Shown: positions 9,472-17,791 of the stretch, in pieces
Numbering within the stretch: position 1 is the first letter of the stretch
Layout of the letters: each line of letters opens with the position of its first letter
DNA from: Clostridia bacterium
Lineage (GTDB): Bacteria > Bacillota > Clostridia > Christensenellales > Borkfalkiaceae
Length of the DNA stretch: 30,588 nt
Assembly (NCBI GenBank): GCA_017452305.1
Contig: JAFTMQ010000073.1
Coordinates: 1-30,588, forward strand
Direction of reading: 5' to 3'
The notes under the pieces: model-generated
Database searches by the model: none
Seen by the model: only the letters and a program-made list of their open reading frames with translations
What the model was told of the DNA's origin: nothing
Program-made: the position numbers and the translations under genes

Positions 9472-10305
9472 TCAATCAATTTTTATCCTTTCGCCGCTCT
9501 TTACAAGGCGTTCTTTTTTGTTGACAAACAAATAAACGTCCATACCGCTCGGGTTATGCACAAACGATCCGTCCGCCGACCAGCGCAGGCTGTCAAACGC
9601 TTTTGTATAGGCGTAGATTTCCCCGTTCGTCGCATACCAAATATCCTCGCGCCCCCCGATAGCTTCCGCAAATTTTTCGATAACTTCCCAATTCTTATCG
9701 TTATCGAACTCGTAGGAATGTCCCCACAAATAGAAGAGCTTAGGCGTGAATTTTTGCAAACGGATCGGGTCGGGTTTTATATCCAAAAACGTTTTTACCA
9801 GCTCCATGAGTTGCGGATTGTTATGGTGACAAGTCGCTTCTAAACGCAACCAATCGGTAGGAAGTTCGAATTGCTTGGTCGAAATTACCGTCCGCGCATA
9901 TTCAATGCCGCAAGCTTTGAGAATATCCACCACCTCGTCGTTATAAGAGCCGTTCGCATACGCCATGCCCTTCACCACACAGCCGAACAGCTTTTCCAAA
10001 GCAATTCTATCCTGCAAAACGTCGTTTGCCGCAACGGCACTGTCCACGTTCGCCAAAGACAAATGGTGTTGGCCATGTACGGCAATTTCCATGCCGCTGC
10101 TTGTATATACCTCAAAAGCTTCCGCCTTCGACAAATGCCAATCACTCACTTCGGGCATAAATCCGCTGTTGAGATTAAACGTACCCTTCAAACCGTGCTT
10201 TTGCATAATTTGAATGAGCCGCTTATCGAAATGCGGACCGTCGTCGTAGCTTAACGTAACTGCTTTCTCTTTAAAATTCGGAAAGCGCATTTGCGACCTA
10301 ATCAT
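9472..10305 (-). CDS. NodB-type polysaccharide deacetylase (CE4-like), cytoplasmic
   Basis: The 277-residue protein has the CE4/NodB fold motifs: SYDDGP with Asp21 and Asp22, HGQHH with metal-ligand candidates His77 and His81, AYANGSYND near 115-123 (motif 3) and LWGHSYEF near 193-200. CE4 enzymes remove N- or O-acetyl groups from glycans with a divalent metal. There is no signal peptide, unlike the peptidoglycan deacetylases of this family. ATG 10305 overlaps the eda stop codon as TAATG and is preceded by GGAGA. The gene sits between eda and the SGNH esterase, so it probably de-acylates an imported uronate-containing oligosaccharide. The substrate is inferred from context only. Confidence 0.85.
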   Translation of the reverse strand: MIRSQMRFPNFKEKAVTLSYDDGPHFDKRLIQIMQKHGLKGTFNLNSGFMPEVSDWHLSKAEAFEVYTSSGMEIAVHGQHHLSLANVDSAVAANDVLQDRIALEKLFGCVVKGMAYANGSYNDEVVDILKACGIEYARTVISTKQFELPTDWLRLEATCHHNNPQLMELVKTFLDIKPDPIRLQKFTPKLFYLWGHSYEFDNDKNWEVIEKFAEAIGGREDIWYATNGEIYAYTKAFDSLRWSADGSFVHNPSGMDVYLFVNKKERLVKSGERIKID

Positions 10306-10859
10306 TATTTATTCTCCATCTTCGCCAATGCGTCTTTGACGTAGAACGAGCCGCCTACCGCCGCAATCTTTTCCCAAGCCAAATACTCGTCCAAGTTGCT
10401 CGCGTCCACGCCGCCCGTAGGAATAAATTTAATTTGGGGGAAAGGTCCTGCCAAGGCTTTCATTGCCTTCAAGCCGCCGTAAACGTTGGCGGGAAAGAAT
10501 TTCACCGTCGTAATGCCAAGCTCCAACGCCGCCATAATTTCGGTGGGCGTTACGCATCCAGGATAATAAGGCACGCCGCGAAGCTTACAAATTTTCGCCA
10601 CCGCAGGTGAAAGCCCGGGGCTTACGATAAACTTTGCGCCCGCCGCCAAAGCCGCCTCGCATTGCTCCGCATTGATAACCGTACCCGCGCCGACGTTCAT
10701 ATCGGGATAATTTTTGCAAGCATACGCAATCGCTTCCGCCGCGCACGCAGTACGGAAAGTGATTTCCGCCGTATTGATGCCGTCGTTTTTAAGCGCCGTC
10801 AAAATTTTGTCCGTTTCCGAAAGTTCCTTAATGACCACTACGGGAATACGTTTTTCCAT
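10305..10859 (-). CDS. eda: KDPG aldolase (2-dehydro-3-deoxyphosphogluconate aldolase)
   Basis: This class I aldolase cleaves KDPG into pyruvate and glyceraldehyde-3-phosphate. Diagnostic blocks are AEITFRT (catalytic Glu32), VGAGTV at 56-61, FIVSPG at 77-82, PGCVTPTE at 100-107, KFFPA with Schiff-base Lys120, and PTGGV at 147-151. At 184 residues it is somewhat shorter than the usual 200-215, because the N-terminal helix is short and the C-terminus ends soon after the barrel. All catalytic residues remain. ATG 10859 follows GGAGG. It lies 19 bases after uxaC and overlaps the deacetylase start by one base. It supplies the final step of the galacturonate pathway encoded around it. Confidence 0.95.
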   Translation of the reverse strand: MEKRIPVVVIKELSETDKILTALKNDGINTAEITFRTACAAEAIAYACKNYPDMNVGAGTVINAEQCEAALAAGAKFIVSPGLSPAVAKICKLRGVPYYPGCVTPTEIMAALELGITTVKFFPANVYGGLKAMKALAGPFPQIKFIPTGGVDASNLDEYLAWEKIAAVGGSFYVKDALAKMENK

Positions 10860-10878
10860 AATTTATTTCCTCCAAATT

Positions 10879-12255
10879 TCACATATTCAAATACGTAATC
10901 GAGTTGCGATAGCAAATATCCTTCACCACTTCGCCGACGAGGTTGATATCCTGCGTCATTTCCCCTCTTTCCATCATGCCGCCGAAGAAGTTACACAAAA
11001 TACGGCGGAAATAGTGATGACGCGGATAGGACAAAAGCGAACGGCTGTCCGTCAACATACCCACGAACGCGCCGATGTGCCCCGTCGCCGTCAAATCGTC
11101 GAGGTGTTTCTCCATACCCACCTTATTATCCAAGAACCACCAAGCGGGGCCGTATTGCATTTTGCCGCGCGCCTCGTCGCTTTGGAAACTGCCGATAAGC
11201 GTCATGATTTCCGCATTCATCTTGGGATTGAGGTTGAACACAATCGTTTTGGGTAAGGAATTTTCGTTGTTCAAACGGTCGAAAAGGCGGGACATATACT
11301 TAATGGAATTATCTTCCGCAATACTGTCATATCCCGTATCCAAGCCGAGCTTTTCGAGCATAACAGAGTTGTTGTTACGCATTGCGCCTACGTGCAATTC
11401 CGTCGCGATATTGTATTTTGCGTACAGCTTGAAAAGGAAGTAGGTCAAATAACCCTTGAAAATTTCGCTTTCTGCTTGCGTAACCGCCTCGCCCTTTCTG
11501 CGCTTTGCAAACACGGCTTCCGCGTCCGCTTTTTCTGCGATGGGATACACTGATTGCAACGCGACGTCCGCCGCCGTCGTACCCACCTCAATAAACGCCT
11601 TCAAACGCTCCTCAATTTTCTCTTCCAACTCATTCAACGCGGACACGGTACCCAGCTTTTCGATAAAATCGTTGTATTGCGCCGCTTCGATATTCATAAT
11701 TTTATCCGCGCGGAATGCAGGGATAACCTTGAATTTATACCCCTTTTTCGCAATCGCGGGGAAGGTGGATAAATCGTCGAAAATCTCGTTGGTCGTAAAC
11801 AAATGGGTTACGTTGGACTTTTCAATAAGGCTTTGCGGGGTGACGTTGTTCACCTTGATAAACTCGTTGCACCAATCCCAAATAAGCTCCGCATTTTCCT
11901 CGTTGATTTCCAATTCGCAGTTGAAAAATTCCTTCAACTCAACCTGCGACCAGTGATAGAGCGGATTGCCAAACGCCGTCGAAAGGGTTTTGCAATACAC
12001 GAGGAATTTTTCCTTGTGCGATTTGTCGCCCGTGATATATTCTTCGTTTACGCCGTAGTTGCGCATCAAACGCCACTTATAGTGGTCGCCTGCGAGCCAA
12101 ATTTCATATACGTCGTTAAAGGTCTTGTTTTCCAAAATTTGTTTTTCGGGCAAATGGCAATGATAGTCGAAAATCGGCATATCCTTTGCGTAGTTAAAAT
12201 ACAGCTTTTCCGCCGTCTTATTCGTCAATAAAAAATTCTCTTTGATATAGCTCAT
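10879..12255 (-). CDS. uxaC: Uronate isomerase (glucuronate/galacturonate isomerase)
   Basis: UxaC converts D-galacturonate to D-tagaturonate and D-glucuronate to D-fructuronate, the entry step of the pathway. The 458-residue length fits the family (about 465-470). The amidohydrolase-like metal motif is at the N-terminus: FDYHCHLPEK with His32 and His34, a hallmark of uronate isomerases. GSFQSDEARGKMQYGPAWWF near the C-terminal third and DSRSLLSYPRHHYFRRIL also match family blocks. ATG 12255 overlaps the uxaA stop as ATGA, indicating translational coupling. With uxaB and uxaA rather than uxuB and uxuA next to it, the main substrate should be galacturonate. Confidence 0.96.
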   Translation of the reverse strand: MSYIKENFLLTNKTAEKLYFNYAKDMPIFDYHCHLPEKQILENKTFNDVYEIWLAGDHYKWRLMRNYGVNEEYITGDKSHKEKFLVYCKTLSTAFGNPLYHWSQVELKEFFNCELEINEENAELIWDWCNEFIKVNNVTPQSLIEKSNVTHLFTTNEIFDDLSTFPAIAKKGYKFKVIPAFRADKIMNIEAAQYNDFIEKLGTVSALNELEEKIEERLKAFIEVGTTAADVALQSVYPIAEKADAEAVFAKRRKGEAVTQAESEIFKGYLTYFLFKLYAKYNIATELHVGAMRNNNSVMLEKLGLDTGYDSIAEDNSIKYMSRLFDRLNNENSLPKTIVFNLNPKMNAEIMTLIGSFQSDEARGKMQYGPAWWFLDNKVGMEKHLDDLTATGHIGAFVGMLTDSRSLLSYPRHHYFRRILCNFFGGMMERGEMTQDINLVGEVVKDICYRNSITYLNM

Positions 12256-13652
12256 AACGTTACTCCCGTTTTATAAAATGCAATTTCACGAATGTCCTCG
12301 CTCTTACAAGCGTATTCGCCGTTGACCGTCTTCAAAATAAGGTCAAACAAGCCGTCCTCATCCATCGAATAGGCATTGAAATCCACCCAATTATTTTTGA
12401 AAGCGGAAATTCTATCATTGGACGCAATTTTCAACGTCGGCACAAAGGTGGAAAACGGAGTGCCGCGCCCCGTGGTAAAAAGAACGACCTGTGCGCCGCT
12501 CGCCGCGAGTGCCGTAGCCGCAATTAAATCGTTGCCGGGCGCATTCAACGCGGACACGCCCCCCTCGTTTACCATTTCGCCGTAGTCTAACACGGACACA
12601 ATTTGGCTTGTCCCCGCCTTTTCCACACAGCCCAAAGACTTCTCTTCCAAAGTGGTAATGCCCCCCTTTTTATTGCCGGGCGAGGGGTTTTCATATACGG
12701 GGAAGCCTTGGCGGGTATAGTACGCCTTGAAATCCTCGATCATCTTCTTGTATTTCTCAAAAACCTGCTCGTTTTTGCACTTGTTCATAAGCAGCTGTTC
12801 CGCGCCGAACATTTCGGGCACTTCCGTCAAAATAGCACTGCCGCCAAGCCCCACTACGCGGTCGGAAATTTTCCCAACCAACGGATTTGCCGTCAGCCCC
12901 GAAGAGCCGTCGCTGCCGCCGCATTTTAAGCCGATACAAAGCTCGGAAAAATCAACGTCCTCGCGTTGATATGCGCTCGCTTTTTCCGCAAAAGTGCGCA
13001 AAATTTCCATGCCGTATGCATGCTCGTCTTCTACGTCTTGACAATTAAAGTAGGCGATATTTTCACGGCCATACGGCGCGAGATATTCCTTAATGCCGTC
13101 CATGCCGTTATTTTCGCAACCCAAGCCAACGAACAAAACAAAGCTTGCATTCGGATTTAATGCAATCGCGCAAAGCAACTTTTTGATATTTTCGTTGTCC
13201 TCGCCAAGCTGGCTGCAACCAAATTGATGGGTGAGCGCGAATATGCCGTCGATACTGCCCATAACGTATTTTTGCGCTTCCTTTGCAAGCCGCATACACA
13301 CGTTGTTGACGCACCCGACGGTGGGAATAATATAAATTTCATTACGGATACACGCCCTGCCGTGCGCCCGCTTAAAGCCGCGGAAGGTCGCCTTGCCTTG
13401 CGTGGGCGTTTTTGCGTTGAACTCGTACCTGTATGCCACCTTTTCGTCCAAATGGGATTTTACGTTGTGCGTATGTACCCATTCGCCTGCGGATATTTTT
13501 TCCGTCGCTCTGCCGATAATTTCGCCGTATTTAACGACAAATTCGCCCACGGCAATATCTCTAAGCGCATACTTATGTCCCGCGGGGATTTTCTCCGTGC
13601 CGTCCAAGCAAACGCCGACGTTATCCCGTTCGTTTATGATTACCTTTTTCAT
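12252..13652 (-). CDS. uxaA: Altronate dehydratase
   Basis: UxaA removes water from D-altronate to give KDG and is an iron-dependent enzyme in the cytoplasm. The 466-residue protein has an N-terminal SAF-type domain (about residues 1-85, including GEWVHTHN) and the large C-terminal domain with conserved Cys regions such as GCVNNVC, GLGCENN and LKCGGSDGSSGLTANP. That is the full-length arrangement of UxaA, not split. I prefer ATG 13652, which overlaps the uxaB stop as ATGA. A TTG at 13661 is also in frame, and the upstream AGAGGG lies 12 bases from the ATG, so the exact start is not certain. The downstream uxaC start overlaps its stop. Confidence 0.95.
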   Translation of the reverse strand: MKKVIINERDNVGVCLDGTEKIPAGHKYALRDIAVGEFVVKYGEIIGRATEKISAGEWVHTHNVKSHLDEKVAYRYEFNAKTPTQGKATFRGFKRAHGRACIRNEIYIIPTVGCVNNVCMRLAKEAQKYVMGSIDGIFALTHQFGCSQLGEDNENIKKLLCAIALNPNASFVLFVGLGCENNGMDGIKEYLAPYGRENIAYFNCQDVEDEHAYGMEILRTFAEKASAYQREDVDFSELCIGLKCGGSDGSSGLTANPLVGKISDRVVGLGGSAILTEVPEMFGAEQLLMNKCKNEQVFEKYKKMIEDFKAYYTRQGFPVYENPSPGNKKGGITTLEEKSLGCVEKAGTSQIVSVLDYGEMVNEGGVSALNAPGNDLIAATALAASGAQVVLFTTGRGTPFSTFVPTLKIASNDRISAFKNNWVDFNAYSMDEDGLFDLILKTVNGEYACKSEDIREIAFYKTGVTL

Positions 13653-15025
13653 ATCAAGCAAACGCCCTCTTTAATTTTTTCTACGTTTTCAAGAACGGAT
13701 TTCGCAAAGCCTTCGTACTTTGTCAAATCCTCGCCCCAAATTTTCTCGTCCGCCATAAACGCTTCTATCGACTTCTTCGCCGCGAAGTATTCCAAGTACG
13801 GCATATCATCTTTGAGCTCAATCGTGCGGTTGGGCACGTTCACAAAATACCCCTCGCCCTGCTTTTCGATAGAGGAATACAGCGCCATCAAATACGAGAA
13901 ACCCACCGTGAGCTTGGGCGCAAGCTTTCCGTGTTTTGCATAATAATCCTTGAACGAGGGCAACACACGCGCGCGCCATTTGGAAATAGAGTTAAGCGAA
14001 ATGCTTACCAATTGATGGTTTAAATACGGATTTTCAAAGCGTTCCTTTACGCTGTCCGCAAACGCCGTCGTCGCCGCGATATCGTCGGAAACGAAAGGAA
14101 TTACCTCGTCCTTTAAGGTGTCTTGCACAAACGCCGACAACTTTTCGTCCGTCATACAATCATACACCGTCACCGCGCCAAGCATCAACGCCGCAGGCAC
14201 GAGGTTGGTATGGCTGCCGTTTAATACGCGCACCTTTCTCTTTTTGTAGTAGCCGATATTGTCCGTCAATACGACTTCGATATTGTGCACGCCCTCTTTA
14301 ATATAGGTTGCGATGTTCCCTTTCTTTTCCACCGCCCAAAGTCCGAACGGCTCGCCGACGGACATTAAATCGTCCGTTTCGCCGATAAGCTCGGTCAAAT
14401 GCGCTTTGGTTTCCTCGTCGCGGGGATAGCCCGAAACGATACGGTCAACAAGGGTATTGCAATAGAAATTTTGCTCGTCGTTCCACTTACGGAAAGCATC
14501 GGGCAACGCCCACAGCGCGATGTATTTATCCACGCATTTTTTCAACTCGTCCGCGTTGTTGTCAATAAGCTCTACGGGCAAAAGATATACGCCGTCAAGC
14601 CCTGCATTGAAACGCTCGAAAAGGAATTTCGTCAATTTCGCAGGATAAGTGATACCGTCGAAGCCGTCTATCTTGTCCTCGCCGTTAAAGCAAATACCCG
14701 CTTCCGTCGTGTTGGAAACGATAATTTTCAATTCGGGATCTTTCGCAAGCGCATAATAGGGCGCGTCGTCCTTGAAGGGATCGATAACGGAACGCACGGG
14801 ATCAATCGCCACCACGTTTTCCACAGCCTTTCCATTTTCCACGCCGCGCAAAACGATATGGTATTTATTGTTTTGCTTTTCAAACCGCTCCAACGTACCA
14901 AAGGTGATAGGCTTGACGATAGTCACCTCGTACATGCCCCCTTCGTTTTTGTTTAAGTGGTCAAAATATGCGTCCACAAACGTACGCAAAAAGTTGCCTT
15001 CGCCATATTGCAAAATTTTAATCAT
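13649..15025 (-). CDS. uxaB: Tagaturonate reductase (altronate oxidoreductase)
   Basis: UxaB reduces D-tagaturonate to D-altronate with NADH. It belongs to the mannitol dehydrogenase family of polyol-specific long-chain dehydrogenases. The N-terminal nucleotide-binding motif YGEGNFLRTF is at residues 7-16, and the family block VLNGSHTNLVPAA is near 266-278. At 458 residues it is slightly shorter than E. coli UxaB. ATG 15025 follows AGGAG at 9 bases. It is the first gene of the operon and has its own promoter in the divergent region shared with the AraC regulator. UxuB (fructuronate reductase) is a close relative, but UxaB fits better with the uxaA neighbour. Confidence 0.94.
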   Translation of the reverse strand: MIKILQYGEGNFLRTFVDAYFDHLNKNEGGMYEVTIVKPITFGTLERFEKQNNKYHIVLRGVENGKAVENVVAIDPVRSVIDPFKDDAPYYALAKDPELKIIVSNTTEAGICFNGEDKIDGFDGITYPAKLTKFLFERFNAGLDGVYLLPVELIDNNADELKKCVDKYIALWALPDAFRKWNDEQNFYCNTLVDRIVSGYPRDEETKAHLTELIGETDDLMSVGEPFGLWAVEKKGNIATYIKEGVHNIEVVLTDNIGYYKKRKVRVLNGSHTNLVPAALMLGAVTVYDCMTDEKLSAFVQDTLKDEVIPFVSDDIAATTAFADSVKERFENPYLNHQLVSISLNSISKWRARVLPSFKDYYAKHGKLAPKLTVGFSYLMALYSSIEKQGEGYFVNVPNRTIELKDDMPYLEYFAAKKSIEAFMADEKIWGEDLTKYEGFAKSVLENVEKIKEGVCLI

Positions 15026-15058
15026 CGCAATTTACTCCTATGATTATGATTTAATGAT

Positions 15059-15087
15059 ATTATACCACTTTTTTGCTTGACTTTCAA
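15059..15087 (-). promoter_or_regulatory. Sigma-A promoter of the uxaB operon
   Basis: On the minus strand TTGAAA (15087-15082) and TATAAT (15064-15059) are separated by 17 bases. Transcription should start near 15052 and reach the uxaB ATG after about 27 nt. The -35 box shares base 15082 with the -35 box of the opposing araC promoter. Confidence 0.8.
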
Positions 15088-15105
15088 TATAAAAAATGAT
15101 AATAT
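15077..15105 (+). promoter_or_regulatory. Sigma-A promoter of the divergent AraC-type regulator gene
   Basis: TTGACT (15077-15082) and TAATAT (15100-15105) are separated by 17 bases, with one mismatch from consensus in the -35 box and one in the -10 box. The start site would be near 15112, giving a leader of about 33 nt. It overlaps the uxaB promoter. Confidence 0.75.
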
Positions 15106-15115
15106 TTAATTAAAT
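15104..15115. repeat. 12-bp perfect AT palindrome at the araC transcription start
   Basis: ATTTAATTAAAT is its own reverse complement and covers the end of the araC -10 box and the likely start site. It could be an autoregulatory operator, but AT-rich palindromes of this size arise easily by chance in intergenic DNA. Confidence 0.25.
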
Positions 15116-15144
15116 TACATATATATTATAAGGAATTGTAAAAA

Positions 15145-15939
15145 ATGGCTTTCATTGAAATTGACAAATCGGTACACGGCGAGGATTGGTCGATGCACGA
15201 CTTTCACTCCCACGCGCACTATGAAATTTACTTTCTTGTCAAGGGAAACCGCTCCTTTTTCCTTTCCAACGCGCTGTATAAAATGGACGGCCCTGCCGTC
15301 GTCGTCATTCCGCCCCACGTCGTACACAAAACGGAAGGCGGCTCGTTCGAGCGTTACAACGTCAACTTTTCCGTTTCCTATCTCGACGATTTTCAAAAGG
15401 AAATCCTCGACAACCGCGCCTTGCAAATATTGAAATTGACGGAAAAAGAAGCGAGCGCACTCCTTTCCCTCGTACAAGAGGGCTACGCTCTCGACAAAAC
15501 GAAAAAGCGGGACGAATACGCACTACACACCCTCTTTTCCTATGGGGTGTATCTATTGCATAAATCCGCGGTCAACCGCCAAACGCCGCAAGCCGTTTCC
15601 GAAACGGCCATTCCGCCCCTTATCTTAAAGGTGTTTGAATATCTCAACGCGAACTATCACGAAAACATAACGCTCGACAATTTGGCGGAACGTTTTTTCG
15701 TCGCAAAACCCACCCTTTTATACAACTTTAAACGGTACGTTAACCGCTCCCCTATCGACTTTTTATTGACGGTACGACTTGCCAAAGCCAAGCAACTGCT
15801 TGTATCCACAAAACAAAGCGTCAACGAAATTGCAGCCGCCTGCGGATTTTCCTCTGCCAACTATTTCGGCTTGATTTTTAAGAAAAAAGAGGGCATTTCC
15901 CCTTTGACCTACCGCAAAAACCAACTTGCTAAATTCTAA
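15145..15939 (+). CDS. AraC-family transcriptional regulator, probable regulator of uronate use
   Basis: The 264-residue protein has an N-terminal cupin-type sensing domain (about 10-90; HDFHSHAHYEIYFL and VVVIPPHVVHKT) and a C-terminal double helix-turn-helix (about 160-260). The second helix-turn-helix carries the AraC signature region IAAACGFSSANYFGLIFKKKEGISPLTYR. ATG 15145 follows AAGGAAT. It is the only plus-strand gene, divergent from uxaB and converging on the GH28 gene. The shared promoter region makes it the best candidate regulator of the operon, with a uronate or pathway intermediate as ligand (inference). An AraC protein of this class usually activates, but the direction cannot be read from sequence. 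Confidence 0.9.
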   Translation: MAFIEIDKSVHGEDWSMHDFHSHAHYEIYFLVKGNRSFFLSNALYKMDGPAVVVIPPHVVHKTEGGSFERYNVNFSVSYLDDFQKEILDNRALQILKLTEKEASALLSLVQEGYALDKTKKRDEYALHTLFSYGVYLLHKSAVNRQTPQAVSETAIPPLILKVFEYLNANYHENITLDNLAERFFVAKPTLLYNFKRYVNRSPIDFLLTVRLAKAKQLLVSTKQSVNEIAAACGFSSANYFGLIFKKKEGISPLTYRKNQLAKF

Positions 15940-15970
15940 TTCAACGCGTACCTGCCCCCTACAAATATGA

Positions 15971-15996
15971 AAACGACCCGTAAAAACGGGTCGTTT
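15971..15996. terminator. Bidirectional terminator between araC and the GH28 gene
   Basis: Arms AAACGACCCG and CGGGTCGTTT form a perfect 10-bp stem with a 6-base loop, 31 bases after the araC stop and immediately after the GH28 stop. CTTTT follows on the plus strand and TTTCA on the minus strand, so it can serve both convergent genes. Confidence 0.8.
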
Positions 15997-15999
15997 CTT

Positions 16000-17385
16000 T
16001 TAGCACTGCTTTAAGTTTTTAACGTTGTCGAACACGAAGTCCTCGCGCACGTCGGGACGGTAAACATTGATGGTTACGTTGTCGAGCGTCAAGCCGTCAA
16101 TATGTCTAAAATATATCCCTTTTGCAGGCAACGTTCTACCGTAGGTGTTTACCTCGGGATAAGGACGGGGAATTTCGGGCACGTTGGGGTTAAAGATCTG
16201 CACCGCGCCGTCCAATTCCAAATGTACGTTGCGAAGGACGATATTTTCCAAGGGCTGTTCCTTCAAACCGCAAATATTGCTTGTAATTTGCCAAGGATCT
16301 TCCCTTGTCAACGTGGAATCCGTATTTTCAAATTTCATCTTCCACGGCTCTTGATAGGTATCCTTTTCGACAAAGCTCACGTAATTCCAAGCAACAACTT
16401 CATACGGCTCGTAAGGGCCAACCGACGTAATATTTTCAAGCGTTACGTTGCGAATACAGCCAATCTCACGCCCCGCAGGTCCGCGCATACGCATACCCAC
16501 GTGCACGAACAAGGGCGCGCCGACGTTCCGCATAGTGACGTTGCGAATGGTAATTACGTCCACAATCGCACCGTCCACGCTTTCGATGGCGATACCTGTA
16601 ATTCTCGTTTCGTAAATCTCGATATTCTCGATTAAAATATCCTCAAACCCGCCGTTCGTTTCCGTACCGAATTTAATGGCGGAGCAACGGCTCTTCACCC
16701 TACAATCCCAAACGTGAATATCCTTGCAAATGCCAAGTCGGTTTAAGGTGTAAGAGGTTTTAAAGACGATACCGTCGTCCCCCGTTTCAATATCACAGTT
16801 GCTAATACGCACGTTTTTGCTGTTGTCGGGACTAATCCCGTCGATATAAACGCGCAGCTTCAAATCGTGCACGTCCACGTTTTCGCAGCCCGCAAAATAC
16901 ACGGCAAGGTCGGTTACGTTATAAATACCTAAACCGCGGATTTCCACATTTTTACATTCCTTTAAGGCGATACATTTCGGACCTCTGTGCAGAATGTCGC
17001 GCACGTTATCTTCGTCCCAAACGGAACGCATATCAATCTCGCCCGCGCCGATAAAACCGATATTTTCGCAATCCCTTGCCACGAACAGCGAGCAATCGAA
17101 ATAGCTGTGCGACGCATCTTGATAAAGCGGATAATCCAACTTCTCTTGCGGCGCATAATCATAAAAGCTTAACGCGCCCAAAATTTTGGCGTCTTTTGCC
17201 ACCTCAATATACACGTTGCTTTTGAGGAAAATGGTACTCAACACGTACATGCCCCCCTCAAAACGCACAATGCCGCCGCCTTGCGCGTGGCAATCATCCA
17301 CCGCTTTTTGCACGGCTTTTTGGCAGAGCGTAACGCCGTCCGCCACCGCTCCGTATTCCCGAACGTCAAAAATTCTTGCTTGCAT
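16000..17385 (-). CDS. GH28 polygalacturonase-like glycoside hydrolase, no signal peptide
   Basis: GH28 enzymes hydrolyse alpha-1,4-galacturonosyl bonds in pectin on a right-handed parallel beta-helix. The N-terminus FDVREYGAVADGVT is the pectate-lyase-like start of the fold. The catalytic Asp triad of the family is in place: Asp182 (YIDG), and Asp203 and Asp204 in ETGDDGIVFK. The block where many GH28 members have a conserved GHG histidine reads SRCSAIKFGTETNGG here, so that His is missing, which points to a divergent subfamily. The 461-residue protein has no signal peptide and should act in the cytoplasm on imported oligogalacturonides, perhaps as an exo-enzyme (inference). ATG 17385 follows AAAGGAG. 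It has its own promoter and is convergent with araC. Confidence 0.9.
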   Translation of the reverse strand: MQARIFDVREYGAVADGVTLCQKAVQKAVDDCHAQGGGIVRFEGGMYVLSTIFLKSNVYIEVAKDAKILGALSFYDYAPQEKLDYPLYQDASHSYFDCSLFVARDCENIGFIGAGEIDMRSVWDEDNVRDILHRGPKCIALKECKNVEIRGLGIYNVTDLAVYFAGCENVDVHDLKLRVYIDGISPDNSKNVRISNCDIETGDDGIVFKTSYTLNRLGICKDIHVWDCRVKSRCSAIKFGTETNGGFEDILIENIEIYETRITGIAIESVDGAIVDVITIRNVTMRNVGAPLFVHVGMRMRGPAGREIGCIRNVTLENITSVGPYEPYEVVAWNYVSFVEKDTYQEPWKMKFENTDSTLTREDPWQITSNICGLKEQPLENIVLRNVHLELDGAVQIFNPNVPEIPRPYPEVNTYGRTLPAKGIYFRHIDGLTLDNVTINVYRPDVREDFVFDNVKNLKQC

Positions 17386-17400
17386 ATTCCACTCCTTTCA

Positions 17401-17414
17401 AGAGTTTTTACTCT
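17401..17414 (-). promoter_or_regulatory. Small hairpin in the GH28 leader
   Basis: AGAGT and ACTCT form a 5-bp stem with a 4-base loop between the -10 box and the ribosome binding site, close to the predicted transcript start. It may be an operator half-site pair or a 5' hairpin. The evidence is weak. Confidence 0.25.
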
Positions 17415-17420
17415 ATCTTT

Positions 17421-17449
17421 ATTATACAATATATAGGCAAAATTTGCAA
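17421..17449 (-). promoter_or_regulatory. Sigma-A promoter of the GH28 gene
   Basis: TTGCAA (17449-17444) and TATAAT (17426-17421) are 17 bases apart on the minus strand. The predicted leader is about 30 nt. GCAAA and TTTGC form a short inverted repeat over the -35 box that could be an operator. Confidence 0.75.
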
Positions 17450-17537
17450 GCCCTTTACGAGATTTCTTCCCCGCATTTTTTTAATTATTTACGTCCGCCA
17501 ATCACCCTTCAACACTCCGCATTCCGCATTAAAAAAT

Positions 17538-17566
17538 CCCCCTGCAAGGTCAAGCCTTACAGGGGG
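17538..17566 (-). terminator. Rho-independent terminator of the interrupted surface-protein gene
   Basis: CCCCCTG pairs with CAGGGGG and AAGG with CCTT around one mismatch and a 5-base loop. On the minus strand it is followed by ATTTTTT. It lies about 37 bases after the stop codon of the surface-protein gene and isolates it from the GH28 gene. Confidence 0.85.
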
Positions 17567-17714
17567 GTGTCATTTATTTGACTTTAATTTCTCAAAAATC
17601 GATTAGTCTTCCTTTCTCTTTTTGATAATCAAAGCGGACGCTGCAAGCGCGATACCCGTGATAGCCAACGTGCTGCCGATTGCGCTGCCGCAACCACTCT
17701 TCTCGGGCTTCGCT

Positions 17715-17786
17715 TCGCCGCTCGTCGTATCGGAAGAATCGCCGCTCGTCGTGTCGGAAGAATCGCCGCTCGTCGTATCGGAAGAT
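17715..17786 (-). repeat. Three 24-bp tandem repeats encoding the Ser/Asp/Thr linker
   Basis: Three consecutive 24-bp units with one or two differences encode SSDTTSGD or close variants three times. This makes a flexible, acidic spacer between the repeat domains and the membrane anchor. Copy number may vary between strains by slippage. Confidence 0.85.
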
Positions 17787-17791
17787 TCAAC

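Noticed and set aside
17715..17786. Short repeats as a possible CRISPR array
   Set aside because: They are contiguous coding repeats of 24 bp with no spacers, and translate into a regular SSDTTSGD linker.
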